64,000 nucleotides of DNA from JAKAIY01 sp963809385 (GCA_963809385.1 CAWEJL010000018.1:62001-126000), one strand, 5' to 3'; numbered from the stretch's first letter, positions 36,287 to 44,943 are shown. Numbers and translations: made by a program. The notes: generated by a model not told the origin, from the letters alone.

Positions 36287-37060
36287 CTACCGATTTATAC
36301 CAAATGTGGGTAGGTTGTTGGAACATGGCGGGTCTCGCGCCGGGGAAGCGGCCTGACGCCGCCCCGACCTCACCCGGCGAGGGATGGCCCCACTCCGCCC
36401 CGACCTCACCCGGCGAGGGATGGCCCCACTCCGCCCCGACCTCACCCGGCCCTTCGGGCCACCCTCCCCTCGCAGGGGAGGGTACGGGGGGCGGCGCTGA
36501 CGCGCCTTATGCTCTGATGGCGCGTCTTCGTTTGGGATTTGCGCGATTTGCGCGGTTTGCGCGGTTTGTGGGAAAGGGCCGCTGGTGGGGGGCGGAGTCT
36601 CAGCGGGCGGGGTCTGGAAGGGAGGGTGGTTCTCGGGACCGGCGGGGCGTTCCTGGATGGTGATGCTGATGGCGTCGGTGGGCGGGTCTGTGCGCGTGTA
36701 GAGACCCTGGAGACGGGCGACTTCGCGCTGGGCGATGATGGCGAGGCGGAGGTAGGTGTGGGCGTGGATGTAGGGTCGGTGGAGCGCGTTTTCAGGGGTG
36801 AGGCTTTCGAGGCGGGCCTGCTCGCGGTGGTAGGCAGCCCAGGCTTCGCGGGCGGTGGCGCGCTGGGTCTCGATGGCGGCCTGGAGCTGTTCGACACGGG
36901 CTGTGTTTTCCTCCTGGGCGATCTGGCTGAGCTGGTCGTTGATCCAGCGGCGGACGGTGGAGGGGCTGATATGGAGGTCAGCGGCGATGGCGGTGACGCG
37001 GTCGCCCTGAAGGTAGCGGTCGAGGGCTTGCGCCGCGCGCTGTTGATCACGAGGCCACAT
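36287..37060 (-). CDS. HTH protein resembling a terminase small subunit
   Basis: The start at 37060 has GGAGGG upstream. Residues 1-50 form a homeodomain-like helix-turn-helix (AAQALDRYLQGDRVTAIAAD, then ISPSTVRRWINDQL). A helical region of about 70 residues rich in Glu, Ala and Arg ends REVARLQGLYTRTDPP, reminiscent of phage terminase small subunits. After about residue 135 the frame runs into proline-rich and then repeat-derived sequence, including two SGRSGAIPRRVR units encoded by the 36-bp tandem repeats. The true C terminus may therefore be an accident of repeat insertion. Direct family A repeats flank the gene. No other phage genes are nearby; a function is not assigned. Confidence 0.6.
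   Translation of the reverse strand: MWPRDQQRAAQALDRYLQGDRVTAIAADLHISPSTVRRWINDQLSQIAQEENTARVEQLQAAIETQRATAREAWAAYHREQARLESLTPENALHRPYIHAHTYLRLAIIAQREVARLQGLYTRTDPPTDAISITIQERPAGPENHPPFQTPPAETPPPTSGPFPQTAQTAQIAQIPNEDAPSEHKARQRRPPYPPLRGEGGPKGRVRSGRSGAIPRRVRSGRSGAIPRRVRSGRRQAASPARDPPCSNNLPTFGINR
36360..36506. repeat. 36-bp tandem repeat plus family A palindrome
   Basis: Two exact 36-bp units (36360-36395 and 36396-36431) and a partial third lead into a family A block at 36432-36506, with GGCCCTTCGGGCC and CCCTCCCCTCGCAGGGGAGGG. The last 75 bases recur identically at 37122-37196 in the same orientation, on the other side of the HTH gene. Confidence 0.8.
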
Positions 37061-37082
37061 GCGCGCTCCCTCCACACCCTGA

Positions 37083-37196
37083 CCTCACCCCGACCTCACC
37101 CGGCGAGGGACGGCCCCACCCCGCCCCGACCTCACCCGGCCCTTCGGGCCACCCTCCCCTCGCAGGGGAGGGTACGGGGGGCGGCGCTGACGCGCC
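37083..37196. repeat. Family A repeat, second direct copy
   Basis: Bases 37122-37196 are identical to 36432-36506; a diverged 36-bp unit precedes them. The copies bracket the HTH gene as direct repeats of about 75 bp. Confidence 0.8.
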
Positions 37197-37355
37197 TCTT
37201 TTTAGTGTGCGCAGGAGAGTGGGGGCGCCCGCAAGGGTGGGCGCTGGCGGCGTCACAACCCGCGTCAGGACGTGTCGGGAATGGGGGTGATGTTGTAAGT
37301 CCGCCGGTGGGTGGAGTCGTGGCGAGCGACGCGACGTTGACGGACGTGGGGAACG

Positions 37356-37415
37356 CGGGCGGTTGAAACCGCGCCTGAAGGCGTAGCCGCCACAAAACCC
37401 GCCTGCGCGGGTTCC
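37356..37415. repeat. Dispersed repeat family B
   Basis: This copy has GGTTGAAACC, a short GGCGTAGCCGCC hairpin and the tail ACCCGCCTGCGCGGGT. Confidence 0.7.
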
Positions 37416-37507
37416 CGTCCGGTGGTGATGGGTCTGGGAAGGAGGACCGCGTGGCCGTCAGGCCCGGTTCTGACCGCCGGCGCATCCGCACGACGGCCCA
37501 CGAGGCG

Positions 37508-37566
37508 CCTGGCGGCTAAAGCCGCGGCTAAGGGCCTACCGGCCACGAAGGCCGCCTCCGCGGCCT
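37508..37566. repeat. Dispersed repeat family B, diverged
   Basis: The architecture is the same as the neighbouring copy, but the head hairpin is GGCGGCTAAAGCCGC and the later ones are GGCCTACCGGCC and GGCCGCCTCCGCGGCC. Apart from these repeats the 37061-37710 gap holds no gene. Confidence 0.55.
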
Positions 37567-37710
37567 GGTACGCGGGCGTTCGCCCGGATCTGGTGGACAA
37601 TCACAGACCCTGGCGTATTACAGATGGCGATAACAAGCCCGACATGGATTATAGCCAACCAAGCTCAGACGCTCATAAACGCGCGCGCTGGGCCGTTCCG
37701 ACGCGTACTC

Positions 37711-37929
37711 TCAGAGCGCTTCCCACTCGTCGCGGGAAATGCCAGCGCTTTTGAGAATACGCAAGAGGAGCGCCTGGCTGATGTCTCCTTCGTGGGGGGT
37801 GGGGAGAGGAATTTGCATGGCGCCACGCACCATGTGTTCGTGACTTCCACCAGCAAACGGGCCTTCGAATCCTAGCTTCCTGAGATACCTGATAAAGTCG
37901 CGGCGCTTGATAGGGCCGGCTTTCGGCAT
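37711..37929 (-). CDS. hicA: HicA-type mRNA interferase toxin
   Basis: The 72-residue protein fits HicA. It starts with KRRDFIRYLRKLGFEG and carries the catalytic histidine in GGSHEHMVR, a dsRBD-like fold that cleaves mRNA on ribosomes. Its ATG overlaps the stop of hicB by one base (TAATG), so the pair is translationally coupled with the antitoxin first. It lies between hsdS and the HTH element in the decayed restriction island. Confidence 0.9.
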   Translation of the reverse strand: MPKAGPIKRRDFIRYLRKLGFEGPFAGGSHEHMVRGAMQIPLPTPHEGDISQALLLRILKSAGISRDEWEAL

Positions 37930-38171
37930 TACTCGCCCACTTTCGCCACGACGATCCTGTGGCCGTCTATTTCCGGCAACTCCTCATGGCGCGCGATGGC
38001 AAGGAGTATCCACCCTTCGGCGACCGAGCGCATCTCCTGAATGCACTCCTCCAAGGATGGCGCATTCGCCCAGGACCCGGGAAGCTCCTTGATCTCGCCG
38101 AAATACGTGCCATCCTCGATCCGCTCATAGACGGCATGGCTCATCGCGGCGTCCAGATACTCAGCGAACAT
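37929..38171 (-). CDS. hicB: HicB-type antitoxin
   Basis: The 80-residue protein begins at the ATG at 38171 behind AGAGG. It matches the HicB partial RNase H-like fold: HAVYERIEDGTYFGEIKELP, then a helix LEECIQEMRSVAEGWILLAI. No C-terminal DNA-binding domain is present, so autoregulation may be weak or indirect. It neutralises HicA. Confidence 0.88.
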   Translation of the reverse strand: MFAEYLDAAMSHAVYERIEDGTYFGEIKELPGSWANAPSLEECIQEMRSVAEGWILLAIARHEELPEIDGHRIVVAKVGE

Positions 38172-38241
38172 TGATGGCCTCTTTTCTTTTGCTGTAGCGG
38201 GTGGCGGCGCCTCATTGTACGTCATCGTGTTCTTCGTTACT

Positions 38242-39818
38242 TCACTCCCACAGCCCCACCCGCGCCGCCACCTCCTCGCGCCGCTTGCCGCCGCCCTCGC
38301 CGCCGCGCGCCCGCCGCACCCGCGCCAGCAGCGCCGCCGCCGGCTCGTCGCCCGCCTCCTGCGGCGCCAGCCGCCCGCTGAACGCGCGCTCCAGGATCGC
38401 CTGCCGCAGCCGCTCCGCCCGCTTCAGGTTCGCCGCCACCGCCGCCTCTAGCGCGCTCACCACCGACAGCCGCCGCTCTACCTCCGCCACGATTTGCTCC
38501 TGCTCGGCGAGTGGTGGTAGCGGAAGCGGCAACGCTGTAGCTTGTCACGTTCACATTGTGTTGGCCGACTTGCTGCACGACTACGGACGCAATCCATGCG
38601 CGCCATAGTGACGTGTTGAGCACGAATTGCAGAGATAGTCTGGGCACAGCCGTGGCTTGAGCGAACACGCAATGCAGATACGAAGCGTAGTGCACAAGGC
38701 GTGCGAATGCCGTGACAGACAGCCGACTTGCCAACCAGTTCCGCGCTGTTCGTTCGATCAATCAGCAAATCGCCCGGCTGCAACTACAAATCTGGGATAC
38801 TCGTTGCATCGTCGATACGGCATGTACTTCAGTATTCGCTCACCGAATATCGAGTGATGCGCAGTACTGGATGTTACCCATCCGCAGAACAGGCAGCCCA
38901 TCTTCGGTAGTCGCTCGTCTTCGCTGGAGTGCGCCGTGCCACGCGATCTGGCTAACCTGCTCCACCGTCGCCCACACCCAGCCCTCCGGCAGCGCGGGCA
39001 GCCCGGCGGTATCGGGCGCGGCGGGCTCGTCGTAGCGCGCCTTGGCGGGGTCTTTGCCCTTCGCGCGCTGGTCGGCCTCCCAGCGCGCGCGCCGCTCGGC
39101 GAGGATGCGCCGCAGCAGCGCGGCGGCTGGCTCGGCGTCGGGATGCGCCGCGCGCCACGCCGCCGTCAGCCGGCCCTCCACCGCCGCCTTGAGGACCGCC
39201 GCGCGGTAGCGTTTCAGCGCCGCCCGCGCCCGCCGCAGCGCCGCCACCCCCGCGTCCAGCCGGGTGAACTGCTCCTCGATCGCCGCCACGATGCGCCGCT
39301 GCTCGGCGAGGGGCGGGAGCGGAATACAGCGCATTGTCAGTTGCTGAGATTACTTGTAGTTATTCCGTCTCGATTGCTTCATGGATGCTAGCATCACGAA
39401 CGATGAACTCAGTCACGCGAGGTATCTTGGACGTCAAAGTCAGAAAAGCACGAAGGAACGATCAGCTCTGGTCAGATGAAGTCGCATAAGCTGTAGTTGA
39501 TAAGCGCACCAGAAAAGGCATGCGTCAGCATATCAGCGCGACCAACAGAGGCCATCCGCGGAACCAGCGAATCGCCACATGACCTGTACCTCTCAAGCTC
39601 AGTGCTTTTTCGGCGAGATCTGTGCAGGACTTGGTAAACGTTATCCCTGTCTCATGTCAGACAGCCAATGTCAGAACTGGAACATCCCGACGGTACGAAA
39701 TCATCTCGGCCTCAGCTAGCGCCGAACGGTCCGGTACGGACTGGTTGCTCATTGCAGCGCAGTGCTCCAAGTGTCGTCCATGCCCAACCTCGCTGGTAGC
39801 GTCTGTCCCTTCGCTCAC
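38242..39818 (-). pseudogene. hsdS: Type I restriction specificity subunit, broken
   Basis: A GTG at 39818 that overlaps the old hsdR stop (GTGA) is the likely start. Pieces of an HsdS follow in different frames. They are GWAWTTLGAL and GPFGAS (first target-recognition domain), GDSLVPRMASVGRA and LINYSL, then the central conserved region with IPLPPLAEQRRIVAAIEEQF (38840-39334). Next come LPEGWVWATVEQV, PGDLLIDRTNSAELVGKSAV of the second recognition domain, and PLPPLAEQEQIVAEVERRL at the C terminus (from 38532). At least five frame changes are needed, concentrated in the recognition domains, so specificity is lost unless the assembly is poor here. Confidence 0.8.
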
Positions 39819-39844
39819 GCCACAAGCCTCTCATTCAGGTCCGC
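39814..39844. repeat. 31-bp direct repeat, distal copy of hsdR tail
   Basis: These 31 bases are identical to 40576-40606, the genuine 3' end of hsdR (LNERLVA stop). The copy leads straight into hsdS, so it marks the original hsdR/hsdS junction. Confidence 0.85.
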
Positions 39845-39955
39845 GCGATGATTGACGCCACCATTGTAGCAGCCGGCGCTTGTCTGTCCAGGCAAGTGTC
39901 TGTCCTCCTGGCCCGCGTGGGCGCAATGTCGTACAACGATGGAGCGTTGTGTTGC

Positions 39956-40020
39956 GGGTGGAGCGACCTCACCCCAACCCCTCTCCTACGAGGAGAGGGG
40001 CTTTTTCGGCGCTTCGCGCC
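39956..40020. repeat. Left inverted repeat of the DUF559 element
   Basis: This 65-bp arm starts GGGTGGAGCGACCTCACCCC. It holds the hairpin CCCCTCTCCT/AGGAGAGGGG and ends GGCGCTTCGCGCC, directly against the DUF559 stop codon. It is about 59/65 identical to the reverse complement of 40459-40521. Confidence 0.85.
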
Positions 40021-40395
40021 TTAGGGTTGGGAGCAGCAGGCGACGATACGCGCGAGAGTTGCGGGCAGGCGCTGTTCAATGTCGTCATTGGTCAGGCGCA
40101 AGATGGTGAGACCTTTAGCGCGCAGGATCGCATCGCGTTCTTGGTCATAGGCTTGGGTGTCGTTGTGAGCGGCGCCATCCAATTCAATTACCAGCTTGCG
40201 CTCGAAGCAGATAAAATCCACGATGAATCCAGCTATCGGCTCCTGTCGCCGAATACGCAACCCAGACAAACGCCTACCGCGTACCGCGTCCCACAAAATG
40301 CGCTCAGCGTTCGTCATTTCACGCCGAAGCTCGCGCGCCCGCTCTGTTTTGGCGATACGCGCCCGTCGCCCTAACCGCGGCCCATCTCCTATCAT
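40021..40395 (-). CDS. DUF559 endonuclease-domain protein
   Basis: The 124-residue protein has the DUF559 (Vsr-like, PD-(D/E)XK superfamily) layout. It has an N-terminal basic helix (ARELRREMTNAERILWDAVR), then GLRIRRQEPIAGFIVDF with the active-site aspartate, and LVIELDGAAHN carrying the glutamate/aspartate, with a lysine in ERKLVIE. A C-terminal AKGLTILRLTNDDIE strand follows. Related proteins are predicted nucleases of unknown biological role. Its stop abuts one inverted repeat, and its start is 64 bases from the other. The surrounding genes belong to a broken type I restriction system, so a link to DNA cleavage or mobility is plausible but unproven. Confidence 0.88.
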   Translation of the reverse strand: MIGDGPRLGRRARIAKTERARELRREMTNAERILWDAVRGRRLSGLRIRRQEPIAGFIVDFICFERKLVIELDGAAHNDTQAYDQERDAILRAKGLTILRLTNDDIEQRLPATLARIVACCSQP

Positions 40396-40458
40396 GACAT
40401 CTGCCCCGCGCTGCGAAACATCCCACTACCCACTCTAACGAGACAGCCGCTCTCCAGA

Positions 40459-40521
40459 GGCGCGAAGCGCCGAAAGCCCTTCTCCTGGAAGGAGAGGGGT
40501 TGGGGTGAGGTCGCTCCACCC
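40459..40521. repeat. Right inverted repeat of the DUF559 element
   Basis: This 63-bp arm, starting GGCGCGAAGCGCC and ending GGTCGCTCCACCC, is complementary to 39956-40020 with a 2-base gap and four mismatches. It includes an internal CTTCTCCTGGAAGGAGAGG hairpin. Confidence 0.85.
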
Positions 40522-40575
40522 ACGCGAACCGCCCCCAATGCAAGCGTTTCGCCCGCCACGCCCTCACGCGCCTCA

Positions 40576-40606
40576 CTCACGCCACAAGCCTCTCATTCAG
40601 GTCCGC
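40576..40606. repeat. 31-bp direct repeat, proximal copy in hsdR
   Basis: The 3' coding end of hsdR, identical to 39814-39844. Confidence 0.85.
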
Positions 40607-43386
40607 CAGGATCGCGGGCAGGTCGGGGCCGAAGAGCTGCGCGGCTTTGCCCAGGCCGCCATGCTGGTTGAAGGGCGCCAGGTCGAAGCTGTCTGGGTCT
40701 ATCGCCAGCGAGGTGGCGACGTGGTCGCGGATCATCGCCAGCCATTCCCGCTGCTCCGCGCGTGAAGGGCTGGCCGCGCTGGCGCTCCTGCTCCGCCAGC
40801 CAGGCCGCGAAGCGCCGCTCGCACACTCTCGGCGAAGGGCTCCAGCGTCGCCGCCGCCTGCGCGTCGCGCTCCAGGGCGTAGCGCACCAGCGCCACGAGG
40901 TCGGTGGCCACCCGCGCCGCGCTGGCGCCGCGCACGCGGTCGCGGTCGAGCTGGGCGTAGGCCCGCCAGAGCGTGTCGCTGGTCAGGCTGAGCGGCGGCG
41001 CCGGCGATGGCCCCCGCCAGCCGCTTCAGGTCGCGGAAGCTCGGCCCGGCGGCGCGCGGGCGGCTGTAGAGCAGGCCCAGCGCGGCGATCTCGTCGCGGT
41101 GCTGCTCGATGTAGGCGCGGAAGCTCTGGACCGCTTGCCGCGCGGCGTCCTCCGCCTGCCCATCCCATTCGGCGGCCAGCAGCGTGTCGCGCGTCGAGAG
41201 GTCAATGATCTGCTCGTCGCGACGCTGCGCCCCCGCCAGCGCCTCGCGCAGGTCGGGGCTATCGAAGGGGCGCGCCGCCGCGTCCGCCAGCCGGTCAGCC
41301 GCCGCCCGCAGCGCCGCCGCGTCCGGCTCGGCCTGGCCGGTGGCCGCGCGGGCCTCGGCGAGCTGGGCGTCGGGGTCAATCGCGTTGAGCAGGCCGTTCG
41401 CCAGCTCGCGCGCGGTGCGCCCGCCCGCCAGCGCGGCGATGTCGCGCGCCTCGTCGGGGGTCAGGCGCGTGGCGAGGCGGCCCAGGCGCCCGGCCAGCGA
41501 GGAGAGCGTATCCTCATCGTGCGCGCCGACCGACACCGCGTCCATCAGCTTGGCGAAGGCGACCGAGCGCTTGCGCTCCAGCGGTGGCTCGTCGGTCTTG
41601 ATCTGCTCGCAGACGCCCACCGCGTCCACCAGCACGAAGCGCGTCTTGCTTCCCGCGTCCGGCGTCACCGCGCGCAGGTCGGTATCGGCGATCACGCGCG
41701 TGCCGCGGCCCTTCATCTGCTCGAAGAACGTCCGGCTCTTCACCATCCGCATGAACAGCAGGACCTCCAGCGGCTTGATGTCCGTCCCCGTCGCGATCAT
41801 GTCCACCGTCACGGCGATGCGCGGATAGTAGCTGATGCGGAAGCTGGTAATCAGGTCTTCGGGCTTCACCCCCGTCACGCGATAGGTGATCTTCTGGCAG
41901 AACTCGTTGCCCTGGCCGAACTCCTCGCGCACGATCTTGACGATGTCCTCGGCGTGCTGGTCGTCCTTGGCGAAGATCAGCGTCTTGGGGACCTGCGTGC
42001 GGCCAGGGAAGAGCTGCGACGGCAGCGCGTCGCGGAAGGCGCGGACCACCGTGCGCATCTGGTCGGGCGAGACCACGGCGCGGTCGAGCTGGTTGGGCGC
42101 GTAGGTCAGCTCCTCGTCGAGCTGCTCCCAGCGCACGGCGCGCGTGCGGCGGTCGCGGCGGTCCACCCACTCCTCGACGGGGATCGTCGCGCCGCGCTCG
42201 GTGACTTCGGTGCGGATGCGGAACACCTGATAGTCCACATTCACGCCGCCGGCCACCGCGCGGTCGTGGCCGTACTCCATCACCAGATTGCTATGGAAGA
42301 AGCCGAAGGTCGCCTTGCCCGGCGTCGCCGTCAGCCCGACGGTGTAGGCGTCGAAATATTCCAGCACGCCGCGCCAGAGGTTGTAGATGCTGCGGTGGCA
42401 TTCGTCGGTAATCACCACGTCGAACGTCTCGATCGGGATAGCCGGGTTGTAGCGCACCTCTTTCGGTGGCGCCTGCTCGCTCAACCCGCCGCCGATCTCG
42501 AAGAGCGACGCTTCCTCCTCGACCGGCTCGAACTCCGGCGCGCCGGAGAGCATCGAGATACAGCCGCTGGATGGTGGTGATGACGACGTTCGCCACCGGG
42601 TCCAGCCGGTTCGATTCCAGCCGCTGGACGTTGTACAGCTCGGTGAACTTGCGTCCGTCGCCCGGCACGGTGTACTGCGCGAACTCGTTGAGCGCCTGTT
42701 TGCCCAGGTTGGCGCGGTCCACCAGAAATAGCACGCGCTTCGCCCCGCCGTAGCGCAGCAGACGGTAGATCGCGCTGACGGCGGTGTAGGTCTTGCCGCT
42801 GCCGGTGGCCATCTGCACCAGCGCGCGCGGGCGGTCCTGGGCGAACGATCGCTCCAGGTTGGCTATCGCCTCCACCTGGCAGTCGCGCAGGCCAGCGGGG
42901 TCCAGCGGCGGCATGCGCCGCAGCCGCGCCCGCAGCACGCCGTACTGTTCGGGCGGCGTGTCAGCGGGCGCCTGGGTCAGCCACTCCGCCAGCGTCTCAG
43001 GCCGGTGGAAGCTGAAGACGCCCCGGCTGCGCGGCGTCGGGATCAAGATGGCTGGTGAAGTGGGTCTCGACGCCGGTGGTCTCATAGGCGAAGGGCAGCG
43101 GCTCGCGCGCCGCGCGCACGCCCGGCGGCAGGCCGAGACGGTAGCGCCCGCTCTGCTCCTCCACACCGGTCAGGGTGACGCCCGCCTTCTTGGCCTCGAC
43201 GACACCCACCGCCTGGCGGTCCACGAAGAGCAGGTAGTCGGCGGGGCCGCTGGCCGTGGCGAACTCACGCACCGCGACGCCGCGTCCTGCCCCCAGGTTG
43301 AGCCGCGCGCGGTCCTGCACGAGCCAGCCAGCGGCGCGCAGCTGATCGTCAATCACCTCGCGGGCGCTGTCTTCGGGTCTGGGCAT
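40577..43386 (-). pseudogene. hsdR: Type I restriction endonuclease subunit, frameshifted
   Basis: The start at 43386 (MPRPEDSAREVIDDQLRAAG) follows GAAGGAG. The N-terminal nuclease region has LNLGAGRGVAVREF and VGVVEAKKAG. A frame change near 43025 leads to FSFHRPETLAEWL and the helicase Walker A MATGSGKTYTAVS. A second near 42548 leads to the DECHRS box, GLTATPGKATFGFF and QMKGRGTRVIADTD. Two compensating shifts near 40995 and 40770 scramble about 75 C-terminal residues before the frame recovers LNERLVA. The full protein would have about 930 residues. It supplies translocation and cleavage in type I systems. Four shifts suggest inactivation or a poor local consensus. Confidence 0.82.
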
Positions 43387-43541
43387 CCCAAGCGCTCCTT
43401 CCTTCGCGGCGGGGCCAGCGTCGGGACGCGCGGGATTCCATAGAAGCTGGCATGCCCAGTATAGTCCAGCTATGAGCCGGCGGCAATAGCGAAGGGGCGT
43501 GATTGGGGAAGCGGGGCAGCGAGCGGGCGGGCGAGCGAGCG

Positions 43542-43601
43542 GGCGAATGAATTCGCGCCTCAAGGCGGCGCAGCCGCCACAAGACCCGCCTGCGCGGGTC
43601 C
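43542..43601. repeat. Dispersed repeat family B
   Basis: The head hairpin is GCGAATGAATTCGC, then GGCGGCGCAGCCGCC and ACCCGCCTGCGCGGGT. It lies upstream of hsdR. Confidence 0.7.
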
Positions 43602-43620
43602 TCGTCCGGGTCCGCTCACT

Positions 43621-43672
43621 CGCCCACGCCTGCCCGCGTCCGCCCGCTCGCCCACGCCTGCCCGCGTCCGCC
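43621..43672. repeat. 28-bp tandem repeat
   Basis: A 28-base unit (43621-43648) is repeated for 24 bases. The rest of the 43387-43786 gap shows only the family B copy and the terminator below. Confidence 0.7.
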
Positions 43673-43715
43673 GGGCCTCACGGCGAAGGGAAGTGATTTG
43701 GCCAGGAGCGCCAGC

Positions 43716-43752
43716 GTCCCCGCTCCCGGCCTTGAGAGCCAGGAGCGGGGAC
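43716..43752 (-). terminator. Terminator hairpin after the DoxX-like gene
   Basis: An 11-bp perfect stem (43716-43726 and 43742-43752) with extra internal pairing lies 35 bases after the DoxX-like stop. Confidence 0.6.
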
Positions 43753-43786
43753 AGTGGAATACGATGCGGATTGCGCGCGCGCCCCT

Positions 43787-44575
43787 TTAGCTGGGCAGAG
43801 GGGTAGCCGTGTCGCTTCTACCGCCTCCAATCTGGAGCACGGGGCCTGGCTTCCAGGGCAGACCTAGGGCGGGGAGTAGCCAGCGATCAGCGCCAAGCCA
43901 GCCGCAGACGCGCCAGGAGATGACCAGGAATAGGCCGAACACTCCCAGGATTGGATTGACGCTGACCGTGCCAGCCAGCAGGTAATTCAGGTTCATCAAG
44001 ACCCCGAAGCCCGCCGCTATCCCGGTCAGCGCGCCCACCAGAATCCCCAGCCCCACCGCGACTTCGCCCCAAGTCACCATGAACGAGAAAAATCCCGCAT
44101 TGGGAAGAACGAAATCCCTCAGGAACGAGGCATACCATCCCTGTACCGCTGGATTCGGCCCCGTGGTCTTGGCCAGGGCGCCTTTGACAAAGCCGGTCAG
44201 GGCTATTCCGCTCGAGCCCCAGACGGGAGATTGGACTTTCTCCCATCCTGCAATAAACCACTCGGCGCCGACGTCCATGCGGGCCACAAACCACACCCCC
44301 GCGGCTCCTGTGGAGGCGAGGAAGAATTTCGAGATCGCCGGCTCCGGGAACCGCTCAGTCGGAGGATTCGCAGTCAGCGCGGGCCGCTCGTAGAAAAACC
44401 GCATAAACGCCAGAATGAGCGCGACGAGGAACAAAATGAGCAGCGCGGTCCCCCAGTAATCGTCCGCGGTCTGATTGTTCAATTCCCAGAAGATGTGAAA
44501 GAGCGTCCATGCTCCCGCGATGACGGAGACGCCGATCGTACCCCATCTGACCGCCGCGGCCATTTGATCTGACAT
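43787..44575 (-). CDS. DoxX/DoxD-like membrane protein
   Basis: The 262-residue protein has about seven hydrophobic segments. Two are in the head (VSVIAGAWTLFHIFWEL, ALLILFLVALILAFM). A DoxX-type core follows, with FIAGWEKVQSPVWGSSG, FFSFMVTWGEVAVGLGILVG and LLAGTVSVNPILG. DoxX proteins are associated with thiosulfate:quinone oxidoreductase or with radical-detoxification membrane complexes; which role applies here is unclear. A ribosome site (GGAGCAATGCC) precedes the ATG. It is monocistronic and divergent from prs. Confidence 0.78.
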   Translation of the reverse strand: MSDQMAAAVRWGTIGVSVIAGAWTLFHIFWELNNQTADDYWGTALLILFLVALILAFMRFFYERPALTANPPTERFPEPAISKFFLASTGAAGVWFVARMDVGAEWFIAGWEKVQSPVWGSSGIALTGFVKGALAKTTGPNPAVQGWYASFLRDFVLPNAGFFSFMVTWGEVAVGLGILVGALTGIAAGFGVLMNLNYLLAGTVSVNPILGVFGLFLVISWRVCGWLGADRWLLPALGLPWKPGPVLQIGGGRSDTATPLPS

Positions 44576-44601
44576 AAGGCATTGCTCCTTTCCACGCTAT
44601 T

Positions 44602-44638
44602 GGTTCGCCTGTGGCGAACCCGCGGTGTCCCTGGACAC
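44602..44638. promoter_or_regulatory. Two palindromes upstream of the DoxX-like gene
   Basis: GGTTCGCCTGTGGCGAACC (44602-44620) and GTGTCCCTGGACAC (44625-44638) lie 27-63 bases upstream of the DoxX-like ATG. They may be operator sites. The rest of the 44576-44877 gap is featureless. Confidence 0.4.
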
Positions 44639-44877
44639 ACACAACACATGCCCCGCTGGAGAGCGTCCGCGCGTGATGGGTCTGTGCGTGTGGCTCCTCC
44701 GCCATGGACAGCATTGTGACCTGGACGCGCATTATGTTTAGTAATGAGTGAAACGCATACGCGCTCAGCGTCACACGGTCTTTTCGCAGTGGCGGGACCC
44801 GCTGAGGGACTATGGTGGCCCCCTCTGGCGCTTGAGCGCATACGATGTGCCATTCTGGCGGTTTGGCAGCGGCGCTA

Positions 44878-44943
44878 CGACACAGATGCGACACAGATGT
44901 GGCATGGAAGCGGCACAGGTGCGACACAGATGCGGCACAAGGG
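44878..44943 (+). repeat. Six 11-bp direct repeats upstream of prs
   Basis: Six contiguous 11-bp units start at 44878, 44889, 44900, 44911, 44922 and 44933. Three read exactly CGACACAGATG, the others CGGCACAGGTG, TGGCATGGAAG and CGGCACAAGGG. The period equals one helical turn, and the last unit touches the prs ribosome site. This looks like an operator array for a regulator that binds side by side on one DNA face. Confidence 0.7.

Larger units (their letters stand above)
39845..40575. mobile_element. DUF559 nuclease element inserted at the hsdR/hsdS junction
   Basis: A 731-bp segment lies between the two 31-bp direct repeats of the hsdR tail and separates hsdR from hsdS. Inside it, inverted repeats of 65 bp (39956-40020) and 63 bp (40459-40521) flank a single DUF559 endonuclease gene. 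Each inverted repeat contains its own CCCCTCTCC palindrome and resembles the dispersed family A blocks. No transposase is present. Whether the 31-bp repeats are a target-site duplication or a repair product is not known. Confidence 0.6.

Noticed and set aside
36360..36450. 36-bp tandem repeats as a CRISPR array
   Set aside because: The units are contiguous with no spacers, and no cas genes are present.
34501..36663. 720-codon plus-strand open frame
   Set aside because: It is antisense to hsdM, which has clear methyltransferase motifs. The plus-strand translation has only GC-rich composition bias and no domain.
36287..37060. Prophage called from the terminase-like HTH gene
   Set aside because: No other phage gene is nearby, and the similarity is limited to an HTH and a short helical tail.
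40392..40580. Short frame starting VSEAREGVAG as a second hsdS start
   Set aside because: Only the first three codons resemble the hsdS start because they lie in the duplicated junction; the rest runs into the inverted repeat.
40973..42580. 535-codon plus-strand open frame
   Set aside because: Antisense to hsdR helicase motifs; no recognisable domain.
44878..44943. 11-bp repeats as part of a longer prs coding region
   Set aside because: The frame is open, but the encoded peptide is low-complexity and the TTG at 44956 has a good ribosome site and matches the family N terminus.
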